Assembly: GCA_020846025.1 (NCBI GenBank)
Contig: JADLER010000138.1
Span: 1-32,417, forward strand
Length of the DNA stretch: 32,417 nucleotides
Reading direction: 5' to 3'
From: Bacteroidia bacterium
Lineage (GTDB): Bacteria > Bacteroidota > Bacteroidia > B-17B0 > Aurantibacillaceae
A program made the translations under genes and the position numbers. The notes beneath the pieces were generated by a model. That model saw nothing but the letters and a program-made list of their open reading frames with translations, ran no database searches and was not told where the DNA came from. Below, one piece after another: positions 9,511 to 18,290 of this stretch (its first letter is position 1; every line of letters starts with the position of its first letter).

Positions 9511-10586
9511 TTAAGTATTTTTTTATTTATATCTATTTTAACCGTAAAAATATGAGAGTACAACGAAGTAGAAACATTGCCAATATTGGTCATAGCATAA
9601 TCAAGCGCAAATATTTTATATTTAATGCCCACACCTATATTAGGTTGTATCGTAGTAATACTCTTTCCAGTAACATCCATTGCTTTTTGAATATTACCAA
9701 TCCCACCACGCAAATAAATAAAATGTTTATAACCCACTTCTAACCCAAATGCAGGTTCCATACTCCATGCTTTCGTTTTAATAACCGTATTTCGTTTTCC
9801 ATCAAAAGTATTTATCAAATTTATTTCTCCACCAATAGAAATTTTATCTTTCCACACATCCCAACTACGTGTAACACCCAAAATAAGACGAGGTACTGTT
9901 ACCTCAACTGAATTACTTGGAATTTCGTTACCCGTAATGGCATAGGTTTGTTTTACATCATCCGATAAATTATACGACCAAGCATTAAAGGTTCCTGTAA
10001 TATCACGTGCCCTGGCTGCAAAACGCCATTTCTTGTAATCATACATGGCACCTGCATCTAACCCAAATCCCCAAGCACCACCAAATTCGCCCAATTTACG
10101 TCTGATAATTTTAGCATTTGCTCCTATTTTTAATCCTTTTACTTTAATGATATTTCTAGCATAAGATAACAATACTGCAGCATCAACCGCATTAAATGAT
10201 TTTAATCTGGAGTAATCTACATTTCCGTTGGCATCTATTAATTCTGTTGTATTAGGAATATTATCCACTCCAAAACGTATAAAAGTTAATCCAGCCACAC
10301 TATTGCTATCAATACGCTTAGAAGAGCCGATAAAATCGTATTTGGCAATGCCTGCAAAATATTCAGCGTGCATTAAACCCACTTGCACATTAGAGGTTTG
10401 TAAATTTAATCCTGCTGGATTCCAATAGCCTGCTGTTACATCATTAGCTGAAGCTACATTAGCATTAGCCATAGCAAGCGCACGTGCTCCTACCCCAACG
10501 CTTAAAAACTCATTACTATATTTTGCAATCTGCCCAATCGATAGTGAACTTATGCCTGCGAAAAATAAAAATATTAAGTGCTTCAT
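9507..10586 (-). CDS. porV: T9SS outer-membrane shuttle protein PorV (LptO)
   Basis: A 359-residue FadL-like beta-barrel of the PorV/LptO family. PorV takes cargo from the translocon and presents it to PorU. Visible features are a signal peptide (about residues 1-18, MKHLIFLFFAGISSLSIG), the family-typical N-terminal segment SVGVGARALAMANANVAS followed by AGYWNPAGL, and alternating amphipathic strands to the C terminus. The frame can be extended two codons to a TTG, but the ATG at 10586 begins the signal peptide and is preferred. Its TGA overlaps the ATG of porU (ATGA at 9510-9507), which matches their joint role in the attachment complex. It lies 55 bp downstream of the polytopic membrane protein gene and may share its transcript. 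Confidence 0.93.
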   Translation of the reverse strand: MKHLIFLFFAGISSLSIGQIAKYSNEFLSVGVGARALAMANANVASANDVTAGYWNPAGLNLQTSNVQVGLMHAEYFAGIAKYDFIGSSKRIDSNSVAGLTFIRFGVDNIPNTTELIDANGNVDYSRLKSFNAVDAAVLLSYARNIIKVKGLKIGANAKIIRRKLGEFGGAWGFGLDAGAMYDYKKWRFAARARDITGTFNAWSYNLSDDVKQTYAITGNEIPSNSVEVTVPRLILGVTRSWDVWKDKISIGGEINLINTFDGKRNTVIKTKAWSMEPAFGLEVGYKHFIYLRGGIGNIQKAMDVTGKSITTIQPNIGVGIKYKIFALDYAMTNIGNVSTSLYSHIFTVKIDINKKILK

Positions 10587-10641
10587 ATTCAATCTAAATG
10601 TAGCTATTTTTTTAATACCATATAACGCAATATGCAGAATT

Positions 10642-11781
10642 TTATTGCTTTTTCGTAAACCATAACTTAATGTTCTTGGTTTTATAATTTTGATATAAAT
10701 AACTCAAAGCATAAGCCGATAGTAACATAATATAAGGGAAAACATGCAAGGTGTGTCGCTCACTCCACTCATTAAAAATGAGAGCAATCATGAGCGCATT
10801 TAACAATATAATACATAAAAATGCCATTAAAATAGAAAACATCTTTTTCTGAAAACGATACGATAAATAAATTCCCAAAATAGCAAATGGGTAAAAAACA
10901 ACATGTGCCAAGTTGATGAGGTTATGAAAATTGGAATAATACGAACGAGTGGTTACAAAAAAAGAATCAAACTTTTTAATAAATAAATACGCTATAGTTT
11001 TTATACCTTTTTGTTCATACAAAAATTGGTAACAATCCCATAATGAATAAGTGCCTGGCTCTAACTGTGGATAAATCCAAGAAGGAAAACCATAGTAAAT
11101 AGAACCATTAGAAATGTATTGTGCAAAATCGTGATAAGGCAACTGAAACAAAAAGAAAATGCCTAAAAACATAATGAGTAAACTACATGCAAGATACGTG
11201 AGGGTTTGTTTTTTACTTAACACACCATCTTGAAATAATTTATAAAATAATAAAACACTTACCGTAAATATACCCGAAGGTCTTGAAAAAATAACTAAAA
11301 CTAAAAAAATACTAACTTTTAGAAGTCTATTATTTATTTCGGGTTGAAGAGTGTAATAAGCAAACAAAAGACTGATGGCAATAAAAAATGTTTCGCTAAA
11401 TAAATTAAATTGCCAATACTGAATTAGCGGGCTACACAACACAAATAACAACCACAACTGAGCTGTTACTTTATTAAATCGTACATTAATAAATTGATAA
11501 AACTTAAAATAAGCCCACAAACTCAAGCAGTAGGTACTTAAAAAAATAATGCTTACAGGTAGTTTTAGTAGCAAAAACAAAGCTAAATATGATACAAAAG
11601 CCAAGTAGAAAGTTTGATACTGCGTAGCATTCACAAAATTTCCATTAGCGAACAATTGAGCACGTGATAAATATTTTTCACCTTCATTTAATGTATTAAA
11701 TCCAAATTGCCGATACAATAAATACAAAAGTAAAAGGTGCACAATTGCTAATACAACAATGTATATATTGATTTTCTTCAC
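10642..11781 (-). CDS. Polytopic membrane protein, probable GT-C-type glycosyltransferase
   Basis: A 379-residue, very hydrophobic protein with about nine to ten predicted membrane helices, the first at residues 5-23. After helix 1 an acidic loop (LNEGEKYLSRAQ, near residue 30) occupies the place of the acidic catalytic loop of GT-C glycosyltransferases. An FSRPSG motif near residue 165 also resembles those polyprenyl-phosphate-sugar-dependent mannosyltransferase-like enzymes. The family assignment is an inference from topology and those two motifs, and the substrate is unknown. The start is GTG at 11781, directly after an in-frame TAA. It lies upstream of porV on the same strand and is divergent from pssA. 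A role in glycosylating secreted proteins or surface polysaccharide would suit the position but is unproven. Confidence 0.6.
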   Translation of the reverse strand: MKKINIYIVVLAIVHLLLLYLLYRQFGFNTLNEGEKYLSRAQLFANGNFVNATQYQTFYLAFVSYLALFLLLKLPVSIIFLSTYCLSLWAYFKFYQFINVRFNKVTAQLWLLFVLCSPLIQYWQFNLFSETFFIAISLLFAYYTLQPEINNRLLKVSIFLVLVIFSRPSGIFTVSVLLFYKLFQDGVLSKKQTLTYLACSLLIMFLGIFFLFQLPYHDFAQYISNGSIYYGFPSWIYPQLEPGTYSLWDCYQFLYEQKGIKTIAYLFIKKFDSFFVTTRSYYSNFHNLINLAHVVFYPFAILGIYLSYRFQKKMFSILMAFLCIILLNALMIALIFNEWSERHTLHVFPYIMLLSAYALSYLYQNYKTKNIKLWFTKKQ

Positions 11782-11827
11782 TTACTAAAAATACTATTTT
11801 TTTAAACACATACTCATTTGCTTTTTA

Positions 11828-11835
11828 TATATTTG
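11828..11835 (+). promoter_or_regulatory. -7 promoter element of pssA
   Basis: TATATTTG matches TAnnTTTG exactly and ends 11 nt before the pssA ATG, in the 65-bp divergent gap. The TTTG at 11817-11820 is too close to be the -33 element, so only the -7 half is well supported. Confidence 0.4.
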
Positions 11836-11846
11836 TTTCATTTTTT

Positions 11847-12695
11847 ATGAGTCTTAAAAAACATATACCCAATGCCATTACTTGCGGGAATTTATTGTGT
11901 GGATGCTTGGCAATTATTCAAACTTTTCAGGGAAATTTAGTATGGGCTGCATATTTAGTTGGTATTGCGGTAGTGTTGGATTTTTTTGATGGTTTTGCGG
12001 CTCGTACTCTCCAAGTTACTTCGCCAATTGGTAAAGATTTAGATAGCCTAGCTGATTTAGTTACCTTTGGTGTAGTGCCAGGATTAATTATGTATCATTT
12101 AATACAAATGAGTTTTACGGATATGATTGCAACTGATGGTATGAAACAAGGTTGGTTAGTTTATCCTAACTCGGTAACTGATGAATTAATAAAAAACGAC
12201 AGACGCTTGTCAATTCCTGAATCTATTAAATACATTGGCTTAATTATCCCTATTTTTTCGGCAATTCGTTTAGCAAAATTTAATAACGATACCCGACAAA
12301 CTACTTCTTTTATTGGATTACCAACACCAGCTAATGCACTTTTAATTTGTTCGTTACCATTAATTTTGTGGTTGCATTATGATTATTTTTATTTAGCGCA
12401 AGATAACAGAATATTGCCTCTGGTATTATTACAACATGATCAAGAGGTTGTAGGCGGCATCATATTAGAACCTATTCGTTTAGCTATTTTAGCTGTTGTT
12501 ATGGCTATTTTATTGCTAGTTGAATTACCATTATTTGCCTTAAAATTTAAGTCCTTTACATGGAAAGGCAATGAACTAAAATATATCTTTATATTATTAA
12601 GTTTAGGATTATTAATAGCCTTTAAGGTTATTGCCATTCCACTTATTGTTATACTATACGTTGTTTTAAGTATAGTTTTTTATCGAAAAACTTAA
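11847..12695 (+). CDS. pssA: CDP-diacylglycerol--serine O-phosphatidyltransferase
   Basis: Integral membrane enzyme that makes phosphatidylserine from CDP-diacylglycerol and serine, the precursor of phosphatidylethanolamine. The CDP-alcohol phosphatidyltransferase signature is complete: D45, D48-G49-x2-A52-R53-x8-G62-x3-D66-x3-D70. The N terminus IPNAITCGNLLCGC (residues 7-20) is typical of bacterial class II PssA, and about seven to eight membrane helices follow. At 282 residues it is slightly long because of an extra loop near residues 95-130 (DGMKQGWLVYPNSVTDELIK). The related enzyme phosphatidylglycerophosphate synthase is less likely given this N terminus. No phosphatidylserine decarboxylase gene is adjacent. 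Confidence 0.88.
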   Translation: MSLKKHIPNAITCGNLLCGCLAIIQTFQGNLVWAAYLVGIAVVLDFFDGFAARTLQVTSPIGKDLDSLADLVTFGVVPGLIMYHLIQMSFTDMIATDGMKQGWLVYPNSVTDELIKNDRRLSIPESIKYIGLIIPIFSAIRLAKFNNDTRQTTSFIGLPTPANALLICSLPLILWLHYDYFYLAQDNRILPLVLLQHDQEVVGGIILEPIRLAILAVVMAILLLVELPLFALKFKSFTWKGNELKYIFILLSLGLLIAFKVIAIPLIVILYVVLSIVFYRKT

Positions 12696-13039
12696 GCTTA
12701 ATCTTAAAACAAACTCGTAGATTTATGATGAGCCTTGAAATCAACATAAGAACGAGTATTTCTTAAAAACTTTATAGCTAATGAATGATTTTATCTTTTC
12801 ATTAAATAGAATCGAGAAAACACTTTAGCTTGAAGCAATGTTAAGGCACAGTTGAATACAAATAGCTGTTTTGAAATTGATAAACGAAATAGTAACATGA
12901 TAAAAAGATGGCTTCTTACAACTTTTCATTTTTTACGACAACTTAAATAATATGTAAAACAAAATTGACATCTATTGATTTAACTATTATTTAACGCTAC
13001 ACTATTGTTTTATTTGTATTTTTGGTAAAAATTAAAATT
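12696..13039. other. 344-bp intergenic region
   Basis: No open frame with coding character is seen on either strand. It holds scattered short inverted repeats, for example ACTCGT (12713-12718) with ACGAGT (12752-12757) and AATGAA (12780-12785) with TTCATT (12798-12803), none strong enough to call. Its right end contains the likely promoter of the secreted protein. It could hide a small RNA or upstream regulation of that gene, but nothing definite is visible. Confidence 0.5.
13017..13024 (+). promoter_or_regulatory. -7 promoter element of the T9SS cargo gene
   Basis: TATTTTTG is an exact TAnnTTTG match 15 nt upstream of the ATG at 13040. It overlaps the TTG at 13022 that would otherwise extend the reading frame, which supports the downstream start. 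No clear -33 element is seen. Confidence 0.4.
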
Positions 13040-14458
13040 ATGAAAAAACATTTATTTACTTTGACATTACTTTGTATCTCATACTTAGTAAATTCTCAAA
13101 ATTTCAATCTAACCTACGATTTTTCCGCTGTAACATCTACTACTGGATTAATTGACCCCACGCCATCACCAACTGCAACCGGTGTAACTTCTGGTTCGTT
13201 TACCGCTGTTGGAACTCCTTCTGCTAATCCTAATGCGACTAATAGATTTTCGTTTGTAGGTTGGCCCATTGGAGCAACCAACGGAAATGATGTACATGCT
13301 ACTATGACGGCATCTTTAGACATTAACGAATATTACGAAATTACATTAACTGCACAAGCAGGATATACTGTAACACTTGACTCGTTGAAATTTGGAATTA
13401 GAAGATCTGGAACTGGCATTAGAAATTATGCCGTTCGTTATAGTTTAGATTCGTATTCTGTTAATTTACCTGCATCAGTTGGAACTAATACAAATCTTTC
13501 AGTTGTTGGGACAAATGAATTCTTTTGGAATTTTGATGCTACTTCTACAAGTTCTGATCAAAATGGAAGTATGATTACATTTAGCAATACAGTGTTTACT
13601 AATAGTATCTCTATTCGTTTTTATGGATGGAATTCAGAAGCTAACGGTGGTACTTTTAGTATTGATAACGTAAATATTTTGGGTAGTGCAACCGATGGCA
13701 GTTCGCCTTGTAACTCACCTACAATCACATCTATTTCTTATAGTGTAGTGTGTGCTAATCAAACATCTACCTTAGTTCCAACAATTATGGGTACCGCACC
13801 ATTTACCTATACTTGGATAACTAGCGGTAGTGGTATAATTGGTTCTGTAAATTCTGAAACGACCACTGTTATAAGTTCAACCCCACAAACTTATACTTTA
13901 TTGGTTGGAAATGCTTGCGGCTTTGATTCATCAGCAGTTGCTGTTAATGTCAATCCTTTGCCTAATGTTACTTTAGATTTATCACCTATAAATATGCAAT
14001 GTGTAACCGTATCATCCGTTACATTAGTAGGAGGTTTGCCTTCTGGTGGAGTGTATAGTGGAACAGCTGTTACGTCTGGGGAATTTAGCCCATTATCAGC
14101 TGGTGTAGGTTCATATACTTTAACTTATACTTTTACAGATGCCAATAACTGTACAAATTCAGCTACTGATGTGATGAATGTTGGTTCATGTACAGGAATT
14201 AATGAATTAACTAGTTCAAATGAAATACAATTATATCCTAATCCATCTAACGGAATTATTCATTTTTATTTCCCTAATACTCAAACCCATCAAGTAACTA
14301 TAGAACTTATAAATCTAAGCGGACAAGTTATTTACAATAACTTTATTCCGGTTCAGCAATCTGTGTCTTCAATAAATTTAGATATCCCTCATGGCATATA
14401 CTTTATAAAGGTTATTGAAAAAGAAAAAACAAGTATTAAAAAGATTGTAATTCAATAA
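13040..14458 (+). CDS. Secreted protein with T9SS type A C-terminal sorting domain
   Basis: A 472-residue exported protein of unknown specific function. It has a signal peptide (residues 1-20, MKKHLFTLTLLCISYLVNSQ), a Ser/Thr/Asn-rich beta-sandwich-like domain (about 21-215), two Ig/PKD-like modules with cysteines (about 222-385; PFTYTWIT, YTLLVGNACG, GSYTLTYTFTDANNC), and a C-terminal sorting domain (398-472) starting LYPNPSNG and ending FIKVIEKEKTSIKKIVIQ, the hallmark of T9SS cargo. It is therefore a predicted substrate of the PorV/PorU and GldKLMN machinery encoded here, either surface-attached or released. The frame extends six codons upstream to a TTG, but the ATG at 13040 starts the signal peptide. 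An adhesin-like role is possible but not shown. Confidence 0.85.
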   Translation: MKKHLFTLTLLCISYLVNSQNFNLTYDFSAVTSTTGLIDPTPSPTATGVTSGSFTAVGTPSANPNATNRFSFVGWPIGATNGNDVHATMTASLDINEYYEITLTAQAGYTVTLDSLKFGIRRSGTGIRNYAVRYSLDSYSVNLPASVGTNTNLSVVGTNEFFWNFDATSTSSDQNGSMITFSNTVFTNSISIRFYGWNSEANGGTFSIDNVNILGSATDGSSPCNSPTITSISYSVVCANQTSTLVPTIMGTAPFTYTWITSGSGIIGSVNSETTTVISSTPQTYTLLVGNACGFDSSAVAVNVNPLPNVTLDLSPINMQCVTVSSVTLVGGLPSGGVYSGTAVTSGEFSPLSAGVGSYTLTYTFTDANNCTNSATDVMNVGSCTGINELTSSNEIQLYPNPSNGIIHFYFPNTQTHQVTIELINLSGQVIYNNFIPVQQSVSSINLDIPHGIYFIKVIEKEKTSIKKIVIQ

Positions 14459-14462
14459 TTTA

Positions 14463-14496
14463 AAAAGAGGCTGTCCATAATAAGACAGCCTCTTTT
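14463..14496. terminator. Bidirectional intrinsic terminator
   Basis: A perfect 13-bp stem, AAAAGAGGCTGTC (14463-14475) with GACAGCCTCTTTT (14484-14496), closes an 8-nt loop. Its A/T ends provide a U-tract on either strand. It lies between the convergent cargo gene and the acylphosphatase gene and probably serves both. Confidence 0.9.
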
Positions 14497-14516
14497 ATAA
14501 ATCACTTTATAGAAAT

Positions 14517-14795
14517 CTATTTCTTTATCTCAAAAGTTTCAAAGTTTTTTAACTGATTGTCTTCCTGAGCGATTACTTCTTTTACCTGTGAAAGTGGAGA
14601 GCCTACATAACACCAATCAATCAGTTTATTTACATCTTCTTCTTTTCCTTCTGCTTCAATATATACATCGCCATTATGTAAATTTTTCACAAAACCAGTT
14701 AAGTTAAATTTAATAGCTTGAGCATGTGTACTAAATCGGTAAGATACTCGTTGCACTTTGCCCTTTACTGTAATATTGTAGTGTCGGATTGACAT
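14517..14795 (-). CDS. acyP: Acylphosphatase
   Basis: A small cytoplasmic enzyme (92 residues, the usual family size) that hydrolyses acyl phosphates such as carbamoyl phosphate and 1,3-bisphosphoglycerate. The signature is present as VKGKVQRVSYRFST: R20 is the phosphate-binding arginine, and N38 in GFVKNLHNGDV is the catalytic asparagine. The usual glycine of VQGV is replaced by R16, a change in the phosphate-binding loop; activity is likely but not certain. The minus strand has AAAGGA about 8 nt before the ATG, a better Shine-Dalgarno match than most genes here. A hairpin separates it from gcvP upstream. Confidence 0.9.
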   Translation of the reverse strand: MSIRHYNITVKGKVQRVSYRFSTHAQAIKFNLTGFVKNLHNGDVYIEAEGKEEDVNKLIDWCYVGSPLSQVKEVIAQEDNQLKNFETFEIKK

Positions 14796-14815
14796 CGTTT
14801 TTCCTTTAAAAGAAT

Positions 14816-14848
14816 AAAGCCGTAAGAAATCTCTCTTACGGCTTTTTT
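14816..14848. terminator. Intrinsic terminator after gcvP
   Basis: A 12-bp stem, AAAGCCGTAAGA (14816-14827) with TCTTACGGCTTT (14834-14845), closes a 6-nt loop. On the minus strand it follows the gcvP stop at once and is trailed by TTTATTCTTTT, so it should end gcvP transcription before acyP. The plus strand has a cleaner T6 run. Confidence 0.8.
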
Positions 14849-14851
14849 AAA

Positions 14852-17713
14852 TTATGCATTTACACTTTCTTCAATATACGCCTCAATTGGCGCACATGAA
14901 CAAACTAAATTTCTATCGCCATAAGCATTATCCACTCTTGATACACTCGGCCAAAATTTATTGTCTTTAATCCACGTTAAAGGATAAGCTGCTTTTTGAC
15001 GTGAGTAGGCTTTATTCCAATCATCATTTAATACAAATTTGCACGTATGTGGTGCATTTTTTATTACGTTATCAGTCTTGTCAAATTTACCTTCTTCAAT
15101 TTCTTTAATTTCTTTTCTGATTGAAATCATAGCCTCACAAAAACGATCTAACTCCGCTTTTGACTCCGACTCTGTCGGTTCTACCATTAATGTATTTACA
15201 ACTGGGAAAGCTACTGTAGGTGCATGAAATCCATAATCCATCAAGCGTTTAGCAATATCAGCTACCTCAACACCACTAGCCATTTTAAAATCATTGCAAT
15301 CTAAAATCATCTCATGAGCACAGCGACCATTCTTACCTGTGTATAAAATTTTGTAATGATCTTTTAATACATCTTTCATGTAGTTAGCATTTAAAATAGC
15401 CATTTCGGTAGCTTGTTTTAAACCTTCTCCTCCTAACATTTTTATGTATCCATAAGAAATTAATAAAATTAAAGCACTTCCGTAAGGTGCAGCCGATACA
15501 GCATGTATGCCTTTGTCGCCACTTGTATTTACAATGGAGTGTGATGGAAGGAAAGGAACTAATTTTTCTACCACACCAATTGGTCCCATGCCGGGGCCAC
15601 CTCCACCATGAGGTATTGCAAATGTTTTATGTAAGTTTAAGTGACATACATCTGCTCCAATATTACCTGGCGATGTTAACCCAACTTGTGCATTCATGTT
15701 GGCGCCATCCATGTATACTAAGCCACCATTATCATGAATGATTTTAGTAATATCTTGTATAGATTCTTCATAAACACCATGTGTAGAAGGATAAGTAATC
15801 ATAATACACGATAAAGTGTCTTTATATTGTTCAGCTTTTGCTTTTAAATCAGCAACATCCACATTACCTTTTTCATCACATTTGGTTACAATAATTTTCA
15901 TGCCTGCCATAGCTGCCGAAGCAGGATTGGTGCCATGCGCTGATGAAGGAATCAATGCAACATTTCTTTTTGCTTGTCCATTAGCAATGTGATATGCTCT
16001 AATTACCATTAAACCCGCGTACTCGCCTTGTGCACCTGAGTTGGGTTGAAAACTCATACGAGCAAATCCAGTAATTTCTGATAAGTCTTTATTTAACTGC
16101 TCTATTAATTCGGCATAACCTTGCGCTTGATTAACAGGAACAAATGGGTGAATATTAGCAAACTCTGGCCAAGTGATCGGTAATAACTCTGATGCAGCGT
16201 TGAGTTTCATCGTACAAGAACCAAGTGAAATCATGGAATGTACTAAAGATAAATCTTTATTCTCCAAACGTTTAATATAACGCGTCATTTCACTCTCACT
16301 ATGGTAACTATTAAACACTGGATGCGTTAAATAAGATGAGGTGCGATTAAAATCTGATTGTGCAATAAGTGTTGAGTTTTGGATTGAAATAGTTGAAGAC
16401 GAATTTCCAAAGCAATTTAAAACATCAACTAAATCTTGGTCTTCAACTGTTTGATCTAATGAAATACCAATATGCTTATCATCTATTTTTCTAAAGTTAA
16501 TTTCTTTAGCTTCGGCAGCTGAAATTATTTTGTTAGCATCACACTCTACAACAATAGTATCAAAAAATAATTTAGTTTTAATACTATGCCCTGCATTTTT
16601 TAATGAATCGGCTAAAGTAGCTGTGGCGTTATGCACATTTTGAGCAATAGCTTTGATACCATCTTTTCCATGATATACGGCATACATACTAGCCATAATA
16701 GCTAATAATGCCTGAGCTGTACAAATATTAGAAGTTGCTTTATCACGCTTAATATGTTGTTCTCTAGTTTGAAGTGCCATTCGCAATGCTTGGTTGCCTT
16801 CTGCATCAATTGAAACACCAATTATGCGGCCAGGAATTAATCGTTTATAATCTTCTTTACAAGCAAAGAATGCAGCATGAGGTCCGCCAAAACCTAATGG
16901 CACCCCAAAACGTTGTGAGTTACCAATAACACAATCGGCACCCCACTCTCCTGGAGGTGTTAATAATGATAGCGCTAATAAATCAGTAGCAACTGCTACT
17001 TGAATATGTTTTGATTTAGCTTCGTTTACAAAAGAACGGTAATCATTTACTTCTCCATTAATATCTGGATATTGAATTAAGGCTCCAAAGTATGTATCAT
17101 CAAATTTCACAGTGTTAGCATCGCCAATCACTAATTCAATACCAAATGGTACAGCACGTGTTTTAATAACGTCTATAGTTTGTGGGAAACAAGTATTGCT
17201 AATAAAAAATTTGATAGCATTATTTTTTAGTTGTTCTTTAGTTCTTGAACTATAAAACATATATAATGCTTCGGCGGCAGCAGTTGCTTCGTCGAGCAAT
17301 GATGCATTAGCAATAGGCATGGCTGTTAAGTCCATAACCATTGTTTGAAAATTTAAGATAGCCTCTAGTCTTCCTTGGGATATTTCTGCTTGATAGGGTG
17401 TGTAAGCAGTGTACCAACCAGGGTTTTCTAATACGTTACGTTGAATAACAGCTGGAATGATGTTATTATAATATCCTAATCCAATATAAGAACGAAATAC
17501 TTTATTTTTTTTGCCAAGTGCTTTTAAATGTTTGCTATACTGAAATTCGCTCATTGCTGGTGCAACACGCAAAGGTTGTTTTAATCGAATGGCTGGCGGA
17601 ACGGTTTGATTAATTAAATCATCAATTGATGTTACACCTATTTTAGAAAGCATTTGTTTTACCTCGTTTTCGCGCGGACCATTGTGGCGAGATACGAATT
17701 TATCAGTTGTCAT
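14852..17713 (-). CDS. gcvP: Glycine dehydrogenase (decarboxylating), P-protein of the glycine cleavage system
   Basis: Pyridoxal-phosphate enzyme that decarboxylates glycine and passes the aminomethyl group to the lipoyl arm of GcvH. It is the fused single-chain form (953 residues), joining the N-terminal catalytically inactive half (starts FVSRHNGPRENEV) and the C-terminal half carrying the PLP lysine K696 in HLNLHKTFAIPHGGGGPG. Other family blocks include SLGSCTMKLNA and QPNSGAQGEYAGL. The C terminus ends NLVCSCAPIEAY as usual. gcvT and gcvH are not adjacent, and only a short leader (under 40 nt) lies between the putative promoter and the ATG, so there is no room for a glycine riboswitch. 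Confidence 0.97.
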   Translation of the reverse strand: MTTDKFVSRHNGPRENEVKQMLSKIGVTSIDDLINQTVPPAIRLKQPLRVAPAMSEFQYSKHLKALGKKNKVFRSYIGLGYYNNIIPAVIQRNVLENPGWYTAYTPYQAEISQGRLEAILNFQTMVMDLTAMPIANASLLDEATAAAEALYMFYSSRTKEQLKNNAIKFFISNTCFPQTIDVIKTRAVPFGIELVIGDANTVKFDDTYFGALIQYPDINGEVNDYRSFVNEAKSKHIQVAVATDLLALSLLTPPGEWGADCVIGNSQRFGVPLGFGGPHAAFFACKEDYKRLIPGRIIGVSIDAEGNQALRMALQTREQHIKRDKATSNICTAQALLAIMASMYAVYHGKDGIKAIAQNVHNATATLADSLKNAGHSIKTKLFFDTIVVECDANKIISAAEAKEINFRKIDDKHIGISLDQTVEDQDLVDVLNCFGNSSSTISIQNSTLIAQSDFNRTSSYLTHPVFNSYHSESEMTRYIKRLENKDLSLVHSMISLGSCTMKLNAASELLPITWPEFANIHPFVPVNQAQGYAELIEQLNKDLSEITGFARMSFQPNSGAQGEYAGLMVIRAYHIANGQAKRNVALIPSSAHGTNPASAAMAGMKIIVTKCDEKGNVDVADLKAKAEQYKDTLSCIMITYPSTHGVYEESIQDITKIIHDNGGLVYMDGANMNAQVGLTSPGNIGADVCHLNLHKTFAIPHGGGGPGMGPIGVVEKLVPFLPSHSIVNTSGDKGIHAVSAAPYGSALILLISYGYIKMLGGEGLKQATEMAILNANYMKDVLKDHYKILYTGKNGRCAHEMILDCNDFKMASGVEVADIAKRLMDYGFHAPTVAFPVVNTLMVEPTESESKAELDRFCEAMISIRKEIKEIEEGKFDKTDNVIKNAPHTCKFVLNDDWNKAYSRQKAAYPLTWIKDNKFWPSVSRVDNAYGDRNLVCSCAPIEAYIEESVNA

Positions 17714-17732
17714 AATTTTAAATTTTGAGCAA

Positions 17733-17740
17733 CAAATTTA
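17733..17740 (-). promoter_or_regulatory. -7 promoter element of gcvP
   Basis: The minus strand reads TAAATTTG, an exact TAnnTTTG match, 19 nt upstream of the gcvP ATG. The -33 element is not recognisable. Confidence 0.35.
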
Positions 17741-17792
17741 CTAAAAATTTAATGAGCCTCTGAACTGATTTTAAACAGGTTGTTTATAAATA

Positions 17793-18290
17793 TTAGGCTC
17801 TTTTCCCTAGTTCAATAATAGCTAAATCTTTAATTTGCGTATCATCTATCACAAATTTTAGGGCTGTTTTAACTTGATGAAAGCCGTGTTTGCCGCAAGC
17901 ACCAGGATTGAGATGTAAAAGTTTGTATTTTTCTTGATACATCACCTTTAAAATATGAGAATGTCCGCAAACAAATATTTGTGGTTTTTCTTTTAGTATT
18001 AGCTCTCTCACTTCGGGCAGGTATTGATTGCCTTGTCCTGCAATGTGAGTGATGTAAACTTTTACTTTTTCGCAAAAGAAAATTAAGTTTTTTGGAAACG
18101 ATTTTCTAGCTGAGGCATCATCAATATTGCCATAAACAGCACGCAAAGGCTTAATACTTTGTATCTGATTTGTAACATCTAAATTGCCAATATCTCCTGC
18201 GTGCCACACCTCATCTGCTTGATGAATATGATTAATTAAAGTTTCATCTAGATGGCCGTGCGAGTCGGATATAAGAAGTATAGATGTCAG
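17793..18290 (-). CDS. YfcE/MJ0936-type metallophosphoesterase with apparent CTG start
   Basis: A calcineurin-like phosphodiesterase, probably metal-dependent and cytoplasmic; its natural substrate is unknown. The first ATG/GTG/TTG-type start in frame (GTG, 18209) would cut off the first metal-binding motif. Reading upstream in the same frame gives LTSILLISDSHGHLDE, the classic family N terminus, with D9-x-H11. Later motifs are HAGDIGN, VYGNIDD (canonical GNHD/GNCD), ITHIAGQ and CGHSHI, so all five metal-site blocks are present. Between the in-frame TAA at 18296-18294 and D9 there is no ATG, GTG or TTG; CTG at 18290 is the best candidate and gives 165 residues. The preceding M13 peptidase gene stops 8 nt upstream, so translational coupling is likely. 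A sequencing or assembly error at the start codon is the main alternative. Confidence 0.8.
   Translation of the reverse strand: MTSILLISDSHGHLDETLINHIHQADEVWHAGDIGNLDVTNQIQSIKPLRAVYGNIDDASARKSFPKNLIFFCEKVKVYITHIAGQGNQYLPEVRELILKEKPQIFVCGHSHILKVMYQEKYKLLHLNPGACGKHGFHQVKTALKFVIDDTQIKDLAIIELGKRA

Noticed and set aside
12713-12803. Short inverted repeats in the 344-bp gap, considered as an attachment site or small RNA.
   Set aside because: Six-base arms with long loops are expected by chance in AT-rich DNA; there is no integrase, tRNA or flanking duplication.
17714-17792. Possible glycine riboswitch associated with gcvP.
   Set aside because: The region upstream of the gcvP ATG has only a short AT-rich leader behind a -7 element, and no tandem aptamer-like structure. 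The 17714-17792 gap is too short.
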